Assembly: GCA_041393495.1 (NCBI GenBank)
Contig: JAWKKA010000002.1
Span: 124,001 to 188,000, forward strand
DNA length: 64,000 bases
Source: RHKX01 sp041393495
GTDB taxonomy: Bacteria; Actinomycetota; Thermoleophilia; Solirubrobacterales; 70-9
Direction of reading: 5' to 3'
Numbering within the stretch: position 1 is the stretch's first letter; the number at the start of each line of letters is the position of its first letter. Positions 1 through 8,237 of this stretch are shown piece after piece. The notes under the pieces are model-generated. The model was not told the DNA's origin, did not search any database, and was given only the letters and a program-made list of their open reading frames with translations. The translations under genes were made by a program, and so were the position numbers.

Positions 1-581
1 CGGGCTCGCTCGAAGCGCTCCAGGACGAGATCGCGAAGCTGCCGCAGGACGAGGTCGCGGTCGACGTCGTCCACGCCGCCGCCGGGGGGATCAACGAGTC
101 CGACGTGATGCTCGCCGCCGCTTCCGACGCGATCGTCATCGGCTTCAACGTGCGCCCGCTCGCCGACGCCAAGCGCGCCGCCGACCGCGAGGGTGTCGAG
201 ATCCGCACCTACTCGGTGATCTACAAGGTCACCGAGGAGCTCCGGGCCGCGATGGAGGGGATGCTCGAGCCCGAGCAGGTCGAGCGCTCGCTCGGCGAGG
301 CCGAGGTGCTGGAGCTGTTCAAGGCCTCGAAGATCGGCACGATCGCCGGATCGCGGGTCACCGCCGGCCGGATCGCCCGTGACGCCCAGGCCCGCCTGGT
401 CCGCGACGGGACCGTCGTCTGGACCGGCCGGATCGGCTCGCTGCGGCGCTTCAAGGACGACGTCCGCGAGGTCGAGGAGGGCCAGGAGTGCGGCATCACC
501 CTGGCGGGATTCCAGGACGTCAAGGTCGGTGACGTGCTCGAGGCGTTCGAGACCACCGAGGTGGAGAAGACGCTCGGGTAG
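1..581 (+). CDS. infB: Translation initiation factor IF-2, C-terminal part (5' truncated)
   Basis: The frame is open from base 3 and is cut by the window edge. About 192 C-terminal residues are present. They read as the last domains of IF-2: a GSLEAL start of domain III, the INESDVMLA stretch and the GFNVRP motif, then the C-terminal beta-barrel that binds fMet-tRNA (GRIARDAQARLVRDG, GSLRRFKDDVREV, ECGI). IF-2 is the GTPase that brings initiator tRNA to the 30S subunit; its GTPase domain lies outside the window. rbfA follows 54 bp downstream, the usual infB-rbfA-truB order of bacterial translation clusters. Confidence 0.95.
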   Translation, partial: GSLEALQDEIAKLPQDEVAVDVVHAAAGGINESDVMLAAASDAIVIGFNVRPLADAKRAADREGVEIRTYSVIYKVTEELRAAMEGMLEPEQVERSLGEAEVLELFKASKIGTIAGSRVTAGRIARDAQARLVRDGTVVWTGRIGSLRRFKDDVREVEEGQECGITLAGFQDVKVGDVLEAFETTEVEKTLG

Positions 582-621
582 CGCCGGCCGTGGAGCGTCA
601 GGCCCGATCCGGCGTGCCGGC

Positions 622-627
622 TATAGT
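622..627 (+). promoter_or_regulatory. -10 box TATAGT for rbfA
   Basis: TATAGT lies 8 nt before the rbfA ATG, so transcription would begin at or next to the start codon. No clear Shine-Dalgarno is seen. This is one of the best examples of the repeated TANNNT signal in this window. Confidence 0.5.
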
Positions 628-635
628 CGCCAGCG

Positions 636-968
636 ATGACCGTATCGCGGATGCGTCGCGTCGACGGGGTCCTGCGCGAGGTGATCGGAGCGACGATCGG
701 GGGTGAGTTGCAGGATCCCCGGATTGGATTCGTGACCGTCACAGCAGTCGAGACAAGCCCCGACTTGAGAAGCGCGCAGGTCCACGTCAGCGTGCTCGGG
801 ACCGACGAGGAGAAGGCGGCGACGCTCGCCGGCCTGCAGGCGGCCCACGGCATCATCCAGCGGGCGATCTCAAAGCAGTTGCGGCTGAAGCGGACCCCGA
901 CCCTGCGCTTCGTCTACGACGACTCGGTCGAGCGCGCCGACCGGCTGACGAGGATGATGGACGAGTGA
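636..968 (+). CDS. rbfA: Ribosome-binding factor A
   Basis: A 110-residue protein of normal RbfA length, with the KH-type fold signature: an N-terminal RMRRVDGVLREV helix, LQDPRIGFVTVTAVETSPDL in the middle, and HGIIQRAISKQLRLKRTPTLRFVYDDS near the end. RbfA binds the 30S subunit during late 16S rRNA maturation and cold adaptation. It sits between infB and a DHH phosphoesterase and its stop overlaps the next start by 4 bp (GTGA), indicating coupled translation. Confidence 0.96.
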   Translation: MTVSRMRRVDGVLREVIGATIGGELQDPRIGFVTVTAVETSPDLRSAQVHVSVLGTDEEKAATLAGLQAAHGIIQRAISKQLRLKRTPTLRFVYDDSVERADRLTRMMDE

Positions 969-1972
969 GCCGCTCGAACGGGGACAAGCCGGAGATCGAG
1001 ATCGCCACGGAGGCGGTCGTCGACGAGCTCGCGCGGGATGACCGCTTCCTGATCACCACCCACGAGGGCCCTGACGGCGACGCCCTCGGCTCGACCCTGG
1101 CGATGCAGGAGGCGCTGACCCAGCTCGGCAAGGACTCGGTGATGTTCCTGGCCGAGAAGGAGTTCCCGCTGCCGATCGAGTACCGGTTCCTGCCTCTGCA
1201 GGAGGTCTTCCACGAAGCGCCGGCCGACCTCGCCGACCGCACCGTGATCTTCCTCGACTGCGGGAACATCGACCGGATGCCGGTCGACTGGCTGCGGGGC
1301 GGCAAGCGGATGCTGAACATCGATCACCACCACGACAACACGCGCTTCGCCGACGTCAACCTCGTCGACGTGAGCGCCTCCTCGACCGCCGAGATCGTCT
1401 TCGACATCTGCCGCCGGCTCGGGGTCGAGATCACCGAGTCGATCGCGCAGGCGCTCTACGTCGGCCTGATCACCGACACCGGCCAGTTCATGTACGAGAA
1501 CACCGACGCGCGCACGCACCGGGTCGCTGCCGACCTGATCGAGCTCGGAGTCGACGTCAACGGGACCTTCAGGCGCCTCTACGAGCGCGTGCCGGAGGCG
1601 AAGCTGAAGCTGATCGCCCGCGCGCTCCAGCGGATCGACCGGCGCCTCGGCGGGGCGCTGTCGACGACCTACCTGTCGGCAGCGGACTACGCGGCCACGG
1701 GCGGCGACGAGACGCTCACCGAGGGGATCATCGACTTCATCCGCGGCATCGAGGGAACGGCGGTCGCGGCGGTCGTCCGCGACAAGCCCGACGGCCATCG
1801 CGAGGCCCGCAAGGTCAGCCTCCGCTCGACCGACGGGAGCGTCGATGTCTCGGTGATCGCCCGGAAGATGGGCGGCGGCGGCCACCAGCGGGCCGCCGGG
1901 TTCTCGACCGACCAGACCTACGAGGAGCTGATCGAGTTCCTCAGCGACGAGACGCGCGCCGGGCTTGGCTGA
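965..1972 (+). CDS. nrnA: DHH-family phosphoesterase, NrnA-like (nanoRNase / pAp phosphatase)
   Basis: 335 residues. The DHH domain shows THEGPDGDALGS (residues 32-43) and the NIDHHHDN metal site near 118; the C-terminal DHHA1 domain ends with GGGGHQRAAGF near 302-312. Proteins with this layout next to rbfA and truB are bifunctional oligoribonuclease/pAp phosphatases that clear 2-5-nt RNA and 3'-phosphoadenosine phosphate. Starts with GTG inside the rbfA stop and overlaps truB by 8 bp, so it belongs to the same operon. Whether both activities are present cannot be read from sequence alone. Confidence 0.88.
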   Translation: MSRSNGDKPEIEIATEAVVDELARDDRFLITTHEGPDGDALGSTLAMQEALTQLGKDSVMFLAEKEFPLPIEYRFLPLQEVFHEAPADLADRTVIFLDCGNIDRMPVDWLRGGKRMLNIDHHHDNTRFADVNLVDVSASSTAEIVFDICRRLGVEITESIAQALYVGLITDTGQFMYENTDARTHRVAADLIELGVDVNGTFRRLYERVPEAKLKLIARALQRIDRRLGGALSTTYLSAADYAATGGDETLTEGIIDFIRGIEGTAVAAVVRDKPDGHREARKVSLRSTDGSVDVSVIARKMGGGGHQRAAGFSTDQTYEELIEFLSDETRAGLG

Positions 1973-2774
1973 CCGCGGCCGCGGCCCGACGGGCTTCATC
2001 TGCGTGGACAAGCCGGCCGGCGTCACCTCCCACGATGTCGTCGCCCGCTGCCGGCGCGAGTACGACGCCAAGGCGGGTCACGCGGGCACGCTCGACCCGT
2101 TCGCGACCGGCCTTCTGATCGTGCTGCTCGGCGCCGCGACGCGGCTGCAGCGCTACGTCCTCGCCCTGCCGAAGACGTATCTGGCGACCGCCCGGCTCGG
2201 CTGGCGCTCGAGCACCGGCGACCCCGACGGCGAGCTGACCGAGACCGGGCGGATCCCGGCGCGGCTCGAGCTCCCGACCGGGACCGTCGAGCAGACGGTC
2301 CCGATGACTTCGGCCGTCCGCGTCGGCGGCGAGCGCCTCTACCGGAAGGCGCACCGGGGCGAGACGGCCGAGCGACCGACGCGATCCGTCCGGGTCGATC
2401 GCGCCGACCTCGTCGGGACGGGGGACGGGACCGCGACGTTCGAGATCGAGTGCTCGACCGGGACCTACGTGCGGACGCTGATCGAGACGCTCGGGGACGC
2501 GTACTGCGAGTCGTTGCGACGGACCCGGATCGGTGCGATCGAGCCGCCCGGGCCGGGCGAGGTCGAGCGGATCCGCCCCGTCGAGGAGCTCGTCGCCCAT
2601 CTTCCGGTGATCGCGATCGGGGCCGAGGACGCCCGCCGCGTCCGCAACGGGGTCCGGATCGCGGCGCCGGCTGACGTCGGGGCGGGGCCGCTGCGGCTCG
2701 ACCGTGCCGGGCGGCTTCTCGCAATCGCCCACGCGGACGGCGAGCTGCTGCGGACCGAAGTCGTGCTTCCGTGA
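1965..2774 (+). CDS. truB: tRNA pseudouridine(55) synthase
   Basis: 269 residues starting with TTG. KPAGVTSHDVV and GHAGTLDPFATGLL are the TruB signatures, with the catalytic Asp at residue 44. The C-terminal part carries the PUA-like RNA-binding domain (VRNGVRIAAP region). It modifies U55 in the T-loop of tRNAs. The start codon lies within the last codons of the upstream phosphoesterase gene, and the stop touches the TTG of ribF, so the run of genes is probably translated as one unit. Confidence 0.95.
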   Translation: MADRGRGPTGFICVDKPAGVTSHDVVARCRREYDAKAGHAGTLDPFATGLLIVLLGAATRLQRYVLALPKTYLATARLGWRSSTGDPDGELTETGRIPARLELPTGTVEQTVPMTSAVRVGGERLYRKAHRGETAERPTRSVRVDRADLVGTGDGTATFEIECSTGTYVRTLIETLGDAYCESLRRTRIGAIEPPGPGEVERIRPVEELVAHLPVIAIGAEDARRVRNGVRIAAPADVGAGPLRLDRAGRLLAIAHADGELLRTEVVLP

Positions 2775-2801
2775 TTGAGTAGTGGTCCCGCCCAGCCGCC
2801 G

Positions 2802-3689
2802 ATGAGCATCGAAGTAAGACAGCTTCCCGAGGCCCGCCCGGCCGATCGCACCGTCGCGATCGGCAGCTTCGACGGGGTCCACGTCGGCCACCGGAAGGTG
2901 ATCGACGCCGCCGACACGGTCCTCACCTTCGAGCCGCACCCGCTGTCGGTGATCCACCCCGAGGCGGCCCCGAAGCTGATCATGCCGTTCCCGGTCAAGC
3001 GCGACGTGATCGAGGGCCTCGGCGTCGAGGAGCTCGTCGTCATCCCCTTCGACAAGCAGTTCTCGACGATCACCCCGGGGGAGTTCTGCGAGCAGGTCCT
3101 GATCGGACAGCTCGGGGCCCGCCACGTTCGCGTCGGCGAGAACTTCCGTTTCGGAGCGAAGGCGAAGGGAACGCCCGAGCTGCTCGCGTCCCGCGACGAG
3201 TTCGAGACGACGGTCGTCCCGCTCGTCGAGGTCGGCTCCGAGACGGTCTCCTCGACCCGGATCCGGGCCCTCGTCGCCGCCGGCGACGTCGAGACCGCGG
3301 GCCGCTGCCTCGGGGCGCCGTTCATGTTCGAGGGCAGGGTCGTATCCGGAGACCAGCGGGGTCGTGCGCTGGGCTTCCCGACGGCGAACGTGGTTCCCGA
3401 CGAGCGCTACGTCCATCCCGGCTACGGGATCTACGCCGCCTTCGCGAACGGCCTGCCGGCGGCGGTCAACGTCGGCGTTCGGCCGACGTTCGAGAGCGGT
3501 CGCGGGGTGCTGATCGAGACCCACATCATCGACCACGACGAGGACCTCTACGGCAAGTCGCTACGGGTCGCATTCATCAAGCGGCTGCGGGGCGAGAAGC
3601 GCTTCAACGGGGTCGAGGCGTTGGTCGCGCAGATGCAGGAGGACGTCGAGGAGGCGCGCCGGGTCTGTGCTACCTTCTCGCGTCGCTGA
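2802..3689 (+). CDS. ribF: Bifunctional riboflavin kinase / FAD synthetase
   Basis: About 295 residues from the ATG at 2802; a TTG at 2775, immediately after the truB stop, would add nine residues and is an alternative start. The N-terminal nucleotidyl-transferase domain has GSFDGVHVGH and TFEPHP; the C-terminal riboflavin kinase domain has GRVVSGDQRGRALGFPTANV and the NVGVRPTF stretch. It converts riboflavin to FMN and FAD. The segment between the HxGH motif and TFEPHP is about ten residues shorter than in textbook RibF proteins. Neighbours truB and rpsO are the usual ones for ribF. Confidence 0.95.
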   Translation: MSIEVRQLPEARPADRTVAIGSFDGVHVGHRKVIDAADTVLTFEPHPLSVIHPEAAPKLIMPFPVKRDVIEGLGVEELVVIPFDKQFSTITPGEFCEQVLIGQLGARHVRVGENFRFGAKAKGTPELLASRDEFETTVVPLVEVGSETVSSTRIRALVAAGDVETAGRCLGAPFMFEGRVVSGDQRGRALGFPTANVVPDERYVHPGYGIYAAFANGLPAAVNVGVRPTFESGRGVLIETHIIDHDEDLYGKSLRVAFIKRLRGEKRFNGVEALVAQMQEDVEEARRVCATFSRR

Positions 3690-3736
3690 GCGCCGCACGG
3701 ACCTGCGCTGAGCCCTCGGCGCCCCCCTGATCCCCC

Positions 3737-3742
3737 TATGCT
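3737..3742 (+). promoter_or_regulatory. -10-like box TATGCT upstream of rpsO
   Basis: TATGCT ends 12 nt before the rpsO ATG. A purine stretch (GCGAGAAG) lies between, so a very short leader with a ribosome site is possible, rather than strict leaderless transcription. Confidence 0.35.
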
Positions 3743-3754
3743 TGCGAGAAGCAG

Positions 3755-4024
3755 ATGTCGCTGACGAAGGACAAGAAGGCCGAGCTGGTCGGCAGGTACG
3801 GCCGCGACGGCGCCGACACCGGCTCGACCGAGGTCCAGGTCGCCCTGCTGACGGAGCGGATCAACGACCTCACCGAGCACCTCCGCGCCCACAGCAAGGA
3901 CCATCACTCGCGGCGGGGGTTGTTGATGCTCGTCGGCCGACGGCGGCGGCTGCTCCGCTACCTCGAGCGCACCGACCTCGGGCGTTACCGCTCGCTGGTC
4001 GCCGAGCTCGGCCTCCGCCACTGA
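3755..4024 (+). CDS. rpsO: 30S ribosomal protein S15
   Basis: 89 residues, the standard S15 length. Diagnostic segments are GSTEVQVALLTERINDLTEHL, HSKDHHSRRGLL and GRRRRLLRYLERTD, which form the helices that contact 16S rRNA helices 20-22. In many bacteria rpsO directly precedes pnp; here a DsbA-like gene lies between them. Confidence 0.97.
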   Translation: MSLTKDKKAELVGRYGRDGADTGSTEVQVALLTERINDLTEHLRAHSKDHHSRRGLLMLVGRRRRLLRYLERTDLGRYRSLVAELGLRH

Positions 4025-4046
4025 GCCGATCCGCGTCGGAGTCGGC

Positions 4047-4550
4047 GTGATCGAGCCCGGGACTCGCACGGTTCCCGTTCCCGGCGACGCCGACCACGTC
4101 CGCGGCAGCGGTCCCACCGCGACCGTCTACCTCGACCTCGCCTGCCCCCGCTGCGCCGGAACGTGGGCCGCGATCGCCTCGCTGCCGCTGACGCTCTGCG
4201 TGCGCCACTTCCCGGTCGCCGGCAAGCGCCCGCGCGCGCCCGCGCTGCACGCCGCCGCCGAGGCCGTGGCCGCCCAGTCGGAGGCGGCGTTCTGGGGATT
4301 CTGGGACTCGCTGATGACCGACCGCGCCCACGTCGACGATCCGCACCTGTGGGAGCGGGTCGAGGCGCTCGGCCTCGATCTCGGCCGCTTCCAGACCGAT
4401 CGCCGCAGCGAGGCGATCGCCGAGCGCATCCGCCGCGACTTCCGCAGCGGCGTCCGGGCCGGGGTGACCGCGACCCCCGCCGGGTTCGTGGCCGGCGCGC
4501 CGATCGCGGGCGATCTCGCGCTCGCGCTGAGCGCCCTCGCCCGCGGCTGA
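4047..4550 (+). CDS. DsbA-family thioredoxin-fold protein
   Basis: 167 residues, GTG start. A CPRC redox-type motif lies at residues 33-36 after a beta strand (TVYLDLACPRC), followed by the helical insert (FWGFWDSLM) and a C-terminal GVTATPAGFVAG stretch with the cis-Pro position. This is the layout of DsbA/FrnE-like disulfide oxidoreductases. No signal peptide or membrane segment is visible, so it should be cytoplasmic, which points to a thiol reductase/isomerase or antioxidant role rather than periplasmic folding. It separates rpsO from pnp, an unusual position. Confidence 0.7.
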   Translation: MIEPGTRTVPVPGDADHVRGSGPTATVYLDLACPRCAGTWAAIASLPLTLCVRHFPVAGKRPRAPALHAAAEAVAAQSEAAFWGFWDSLMTDRAHVDDPHLWERVEALGLDLGRFQTDRRSEAIAERIRRDFRSGVRAGVTATPAGFVAGAPIAGDLALALSALARG

Positions 4551-4572
4551 GCGCGGCGTCGTGGCGCCGCGC
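4551..4572 (+). terminator. GC hairpin directly after the DsbA-like gene
   Basis: GCGCGGCG, a 6-nt loop, then CGCCGCGC: an 8-bp perfect stem starting at the base after the stop codon. There is no U-run, so it is a weak or factor-assisted terminator, or an RNA-stabilising 3' hairpin. Confidence 0.4.
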
Positions 4573-4583
4573 CGCCGCATCTG

Positions 4584-4589
4584 TAACCT
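4584..4589 (+). promoter_or_regulatory. -10-like box TAACCT in the pnp leader
   Basis: TAACCT would start a pnp transcript with a leader of roughly 100 nt, unlike the leaderless-type spacing elsewhere in the window. A long pnp leader fits the autoregulation known for PNPase in other bacteria, but the mechanism here is inference. Confidence 0.3.
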
Positions 4590-4694
4590 CCCGCCCGAAA
4601 ATCAGTCCGAAATTGACTCGGGCCGTCACCACGCGGGTCCCACTCTCCCGCGCCGACACCGGAAGCGACGGCCCCGGAAGGAACAACGAAATAC

Positions 4695-6947
4695 ATGACT
4701 ATGTTTGACGTCAAGACCGTCTCGGTCGAGATCGGCGGAGCGGAGATCTCGTTCGAGACCGGCAAGCTTGCGCGCCAGGCGAGCGGCGCGGTCGCCGTTC
4801 GCAGCGGCGAGACGATGGTCCTCTGCACCGCGACGATGGGCAACCTGCGCGATGTCGACTTCCTCCCCCTGACGGTCGATGTCGAGGAGCGCCACTACGC
4901 CGTCGGCCGGATTCCCGGCTCCTACTTCCGTCGCGAGGCCCGTGCCGGCGAGAAGGCGACCCTGACGGCGCGGATGATCGACCGGCCGCTGCGGCCGCTG
5001 TTCCCGAAGGGCTGGCACTTCGAGACCCAGCTCGTCTCGACGCCGCTCTCGGTCGACCACGTCCATCCCTACGACATCCTCGCCATGAACGGCGCCTCGG
5101 CGGCGCTGGCGATCTCGCCGGTGCCGGTGGCCGAGCACGTCGGCGCCGTTCGCGTCGGCAAGCTCGACGGCGACTTCGTCGTCAACCCGCCGGAGGAGGA
5201 GCACGAGAACCTCGAGATGGACCTGATCGTCTCGGGCTCGAAGGACGCGATCCTGATGGTCGAGTGCGGGGCCGACAACGTCACCGAGGCCGAGGTGCTC
5301 GACGCCCTCGACATCGCCCACGCCGAGATCAGGAAGCTCGTCGCCGCGATGGAGGAGCTGCAGGCGAAGGCCGGCAAGGAGAAGGTCGTCATCGAGCCTC
5401 CGACCCTCGACGAGGGCCTGCTCGAGCAGATCCGCTCGACCCACGGCAACGCGATCGACGAAGCCACGAGCGTCCCCGAGAAGCTCGCCCGCCAGGAGGC
5501 GATCGAGGCGATCCAGGACGCGGTCCTCGCCCAGTACGCGCCCGAGACCGGCGACGAGGAGGCCGATGCCGCGCGCCGCGACGAGGTCGCGCGGGCGTTC
5601 GGCTCGATCGAGAAGACCACGGTCCGCCGCCGCATCGCGGTCGACAAGAAGCGCCCCGACGGCCGCGCCCGGGACGAGATCCGCCCGATCGAGTGCGAGG
5701 TGGACATCGCGCCCCGGGTCCACGGCTCGGCGCTGTTCACGCGCGGCGAGACGCAGATCCTCTCGAACGTGGCGCTCGGCACGACCCGGATGGACATGCG
5801 GCTCGACAACCTCGGGCTGCAGGAGACGAAGACGTTCTTCCACCACTACAACTTCCCGCCCTACTCGGTCGGGGAGGCCGGGTTCATGCGCGGGCCGAAG
5901 CGCCGCGACATCGGTCACGGCGCGCTCGCCGAGCGGGCGCTCGCCCCGACGATCCCGAGCGTCGAGGACTTCCCCTACGTGACCCGGGTCGTCTCCGAGA
6001 CGCTGGAGTCGAACGGCTCGTCGTCGATGGGCTCGGTCTGCGCCTCCTCGATGGCGCTGCAGGCGGCGGGCGTGCCGGTCTCGGCGCCGGTCGCCGGCGT
6101 CGCCATGGGCCTGATCAAGGAGGGCGACGACGTGATCGTCCTCACCGATATCGCCGGCGTCGAGGATCACCTCGGCGACATGGACTTCAAGGTGGCCGGA
6201 ACCGAGGAGGGGATCAACGCCCTCCAGATGGACATCAAGATCACCGGCGTCACCTTCGAGATCCTCCGCGAGGCGCTCGAGCAGGCCCGCCAGGGCAGGC
6301 TCTTCATCCTCGGTCGGATGGCGGATGCGATCGCCGGGCCGCGCGAGCAGCTCAGCCCGACCGCGCCGCGGATCGAGTCGATCAAGATCGATCCCGAGAA
6401 GATCGGCGCGGTGATCGGCAAGGGCGGCGAGACGATCCGTGGCCTCTCCGAGGAGTTCGAGGCGCAGATCGACGTCGAGGACGACGGGACGGTGCGCGTC
6501 TACGCGGCCAACGGCGAGCTCGTCGAGGCCTGCATCAAGCAGATCGAGGCGATGACCCGTGAGGCCGAGGTCGGCGACCGGTTCAAGGGCAAGGTCGTCA
6601 AGACGACCACGTTCGGCGCCTTCGTCGAGCTCGTCAAGGGCACCGACGGGCTCCTGCACATCTCGGCCGTGAAGCCGGGCGAGCGGGTCGAGACCGTCGA
6701 GGACGTGCTCAGCCAGGGCGACGAGCTCGACGTGACCGTGGTCGAGGTCGACCGCGAGCGCGGCCGGATCGGCCTGCGCCGCTCCGACGACCCGGCGATC
6801 GCCGGCAAGTCGAAGGACGAGCTGGCGGCGGTCGGCAGCGGCGATCGTGGACCGCGCCGCGGCGGCGACCGTGGCGGGCGTGGTCGTGACCGCGGCGGCC
6901 GGGGCGAGCGCCGCGGCGGCGATCGCGAGCGCCGCCGCCGCGACTAG
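4695..6947 (+). CDS. pnp: Polyribonucleotide nucleotidyltransferase (PNPase)
   Basis: 750 residues. In order: RNase PH domain 1 (about 10-140), alpha-helical domain, RNase PH domain 2 (about 325-540, with FFHHYNFPPYSVGE and GLIKEGD), KH domain with VIGKGGETI near 573, S1 domain (FKGKVVKTTTFGAFVEL) near 630-695, and an Arg/Gly-rich tail from about 705. It degrades RNA 3' to 5' with phosphate and helps form the RNA degradosome. GGAAGGAA at 4676-4683 is the ribosome site, 11 nt from the ATG. The basic RGG-like tail is longer than in many PNPases and may bind RNA. The M16 gene starts at the next base after the stop. Confidence 0.97.
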   Translation: MTMFDVKTVSVEIGGAEISFETGKLARQASGAVAVRSGETMVLCTATMGNLRDVDFLPLTVDVEERHYAVGRIPGSYFRREARAGEKATLTARMIDRPLRPLFPKGWHFETQLVSTPLSVDHVHPYDILAMNGASAALAISPVPVAEHVGAVRVGKLDGDFVVNPPEEEHENLEMDLIVSGSKDAILMVECGADNVTEAEVLDALDIAHAEIRKLVAAMEELQAKAGKEKVVIEPPTLDEGLLEQIRSTHGNAIDEATSVPEKLARQEAIEAIQDAVLAQYAPETGDEEADAARRDEVARAFGSIEKTTVRRRIAVDKKRPDGRARDEIRPIECEVDIAPRVHGSALFTRGETQILSNVALGTTRMDMRLDNLGLQETKTFFHHYNFPPYSVGEAGFMRGPKRRDIGHGALAERALAPTIPSVEDFPYVTRVVSETLESNGSSSMGSVCASSMALQAAGVPVSAPVAGVAMGLIKEGDDVIVLTDIAGVEDHLGDMDFKVAGTEEGINALQMDIKITGVTFEILREALEQARQGRLFILGRMADAIAGPREQLSPTAPRIESIKIDPEKIGAVIGKGGETIRGLSEEFEAQIDVEDDGTVRVYAANGELVEACIKQIEAMTREAEVGDRFKGKVVKTTTFGAFVELVKGTDGLLHISAVKPGERVETVEDVLSQGDELDVTVVEVDRERGRIGLRRSDDPAIAGKSKDELAAVGSGDRGPRRGGDRGGRGRDRGGRGERRGGDRERRRRD

Positions 6948-8237
6948 ATGGCACGGCCGACCCTTCCCGAGGGCATCGAGCTGAGCGAGCTCGAGGACGG
7001 CGTCAAGGTCGTCACCGAGATCGTTCCCGCGGTCCGCTCGGTCGCTCTCGGGCTCTGGGTCCGCACCGGCTCGCGGAACGAGACGCCGGCTCAGGCCGGC
7101 GTCTCGCACTTCCTCGAGCACCTCCTCTTCAAGGGCACCGAGCGCTACTCGGCGATCGAGATCTCCGAGTACTTCGACGGGCTCGGTGCGGCGACGAACG
7201 CCGCGACCAGCAAGGAGACGACCCAGCTCTACTCGCGGTTTCTCGACGAGCACACCGAGCGGGTGCTCGACCTGCTCGCGGAGATGTTCCTGAAGCCGAC
7301 CTTTCCGGACATCGACTCCGAGCGACAGGTCGTGATCGAGGAGATCGCGATGTACGAGGACGAGCCCTCCGACCGGGTCCATGACGTCCTCGCCGACGCG
7401 ATCCACGGCGACGCCCCGCTCGGTCGTCGGATCCTCGGCACCGCCGAGGTGATCGGCTCGATCCCGATCCCCGAGATCGCCGCATACCACGACGCCCGCT
7501 ACGTGGCGTCGAACATCGTCGTCTCCGCCAGCGGCAACCTCGAGCACGAGCGGATCGTCGATCTCGTCGGCCGCTACCTGCGCCCGAAGCCGGGCGTGGC
7601 GGCGCCCGCCAACGGTCGGGTCGCGGACGCCCCGGGCCGGCTCCGCTTCTACCAGAAGGAGACCGAGCAGTACCACGTCTGCTTCGGCGCCCCCGGGATC
7701 AGCCGCGGCGACGAGCGCCGCTACGTGCTCAACGTCCTCGACACGATCCTTGGCGGCTCGAGCTCCTCGCGGCTGTTCCGCGAGGTCCGTGAGAAGCGCG
7801 GGCTCGCCTACTCGGTCGGTTCCTACTCCTCGCAGTTCGCCGACCAGGGCACGGTCGCCATGTACGTCGGGACCCGCCGGGACAACGTCGCCGAGGCCTG
7901 CGAGGTGATCGCTGCCGAGCTCGAGTCGCTGCGCACCCGGCCGGTCTCGGCGGAGGAGCTCGAGCGCGCGAAGGAGCACGTCAAGGGACGGACCGTCCTC
8001 GTCCTCGAGTCGACCGCGGCACGGATGAGCCGTAACGCCACCGCGGTGCTGTTCGACCTGCCGCTGCTCGGGATCGATGAGGTGATCGCGCGGATCGACG
8101 CCGTCACGATCGCCGACGTCGCCGACCTCGCCGCGGAGCTCTACGCGGCCGACCGGATCTCGGCGGCGTGCATCGGCCCCGACGAGGGCTGCTTCCGCGC
8201 GGCGGCGGCGCCCGTGAGCCCGGCGCTGGCCGCATGA
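6948..8237 (+). CDS. M16-family zinc metallopeptidase (processing-peptidase like)
   Basis: 429 residues with the inverted zinc motif HFLEH (residues 54-58) and the downstream glutamate in EEIAMYEDEPSD near 131. The C-terminal inactive half (GGSSSSRLFREVREKRGLAYSVGSY) is also typical. It belongs to the single-chain ~45-kDa M16B group (PepR/YmxG type) that is commonly found between pnp and dapB in Gram-positive bacteria. No signal peptide is visible. Substrates are unknown. The start abuts the pnp stop, and its stop overlaps dapB (ATGA). Confidence 0.9.
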   Translation: MARPTLPEGIELSELEDGVKVVTEIVPAVRSVALGLWVRTGSRNETPAQAGVSHFLEHLLFKGTERYSAIEISEYFDGLGAATNAATSKETTQLYSRFLDEHTERVLDLLAEMFLKPTFPDIDSERQVVIEEIAMYEDEPSDRVHDVLADAIHGDAPLGRRILGTAEVIGSIPIPEIAAYHDARYVASNIVVSASGNLEHERIVDLVGRYLRPKPGVAAPANGRVADAPGRLRFYQKETEQYHVCFGAPGISRGDERRYVLNVLDTILGGSSSSRLFREVREKRGLAYSVGSYSSQFADQGTVAMYVGTRRDNVAEACEVIAAELESLRTRPVSAEELERAKEHVKGRTVLVLESTAARMSRNATAVLFDLPLLGIDEVIARIDAVTIADVADLAAELYAADRISAACIGPDEGCFRAAAAPVSPALAA

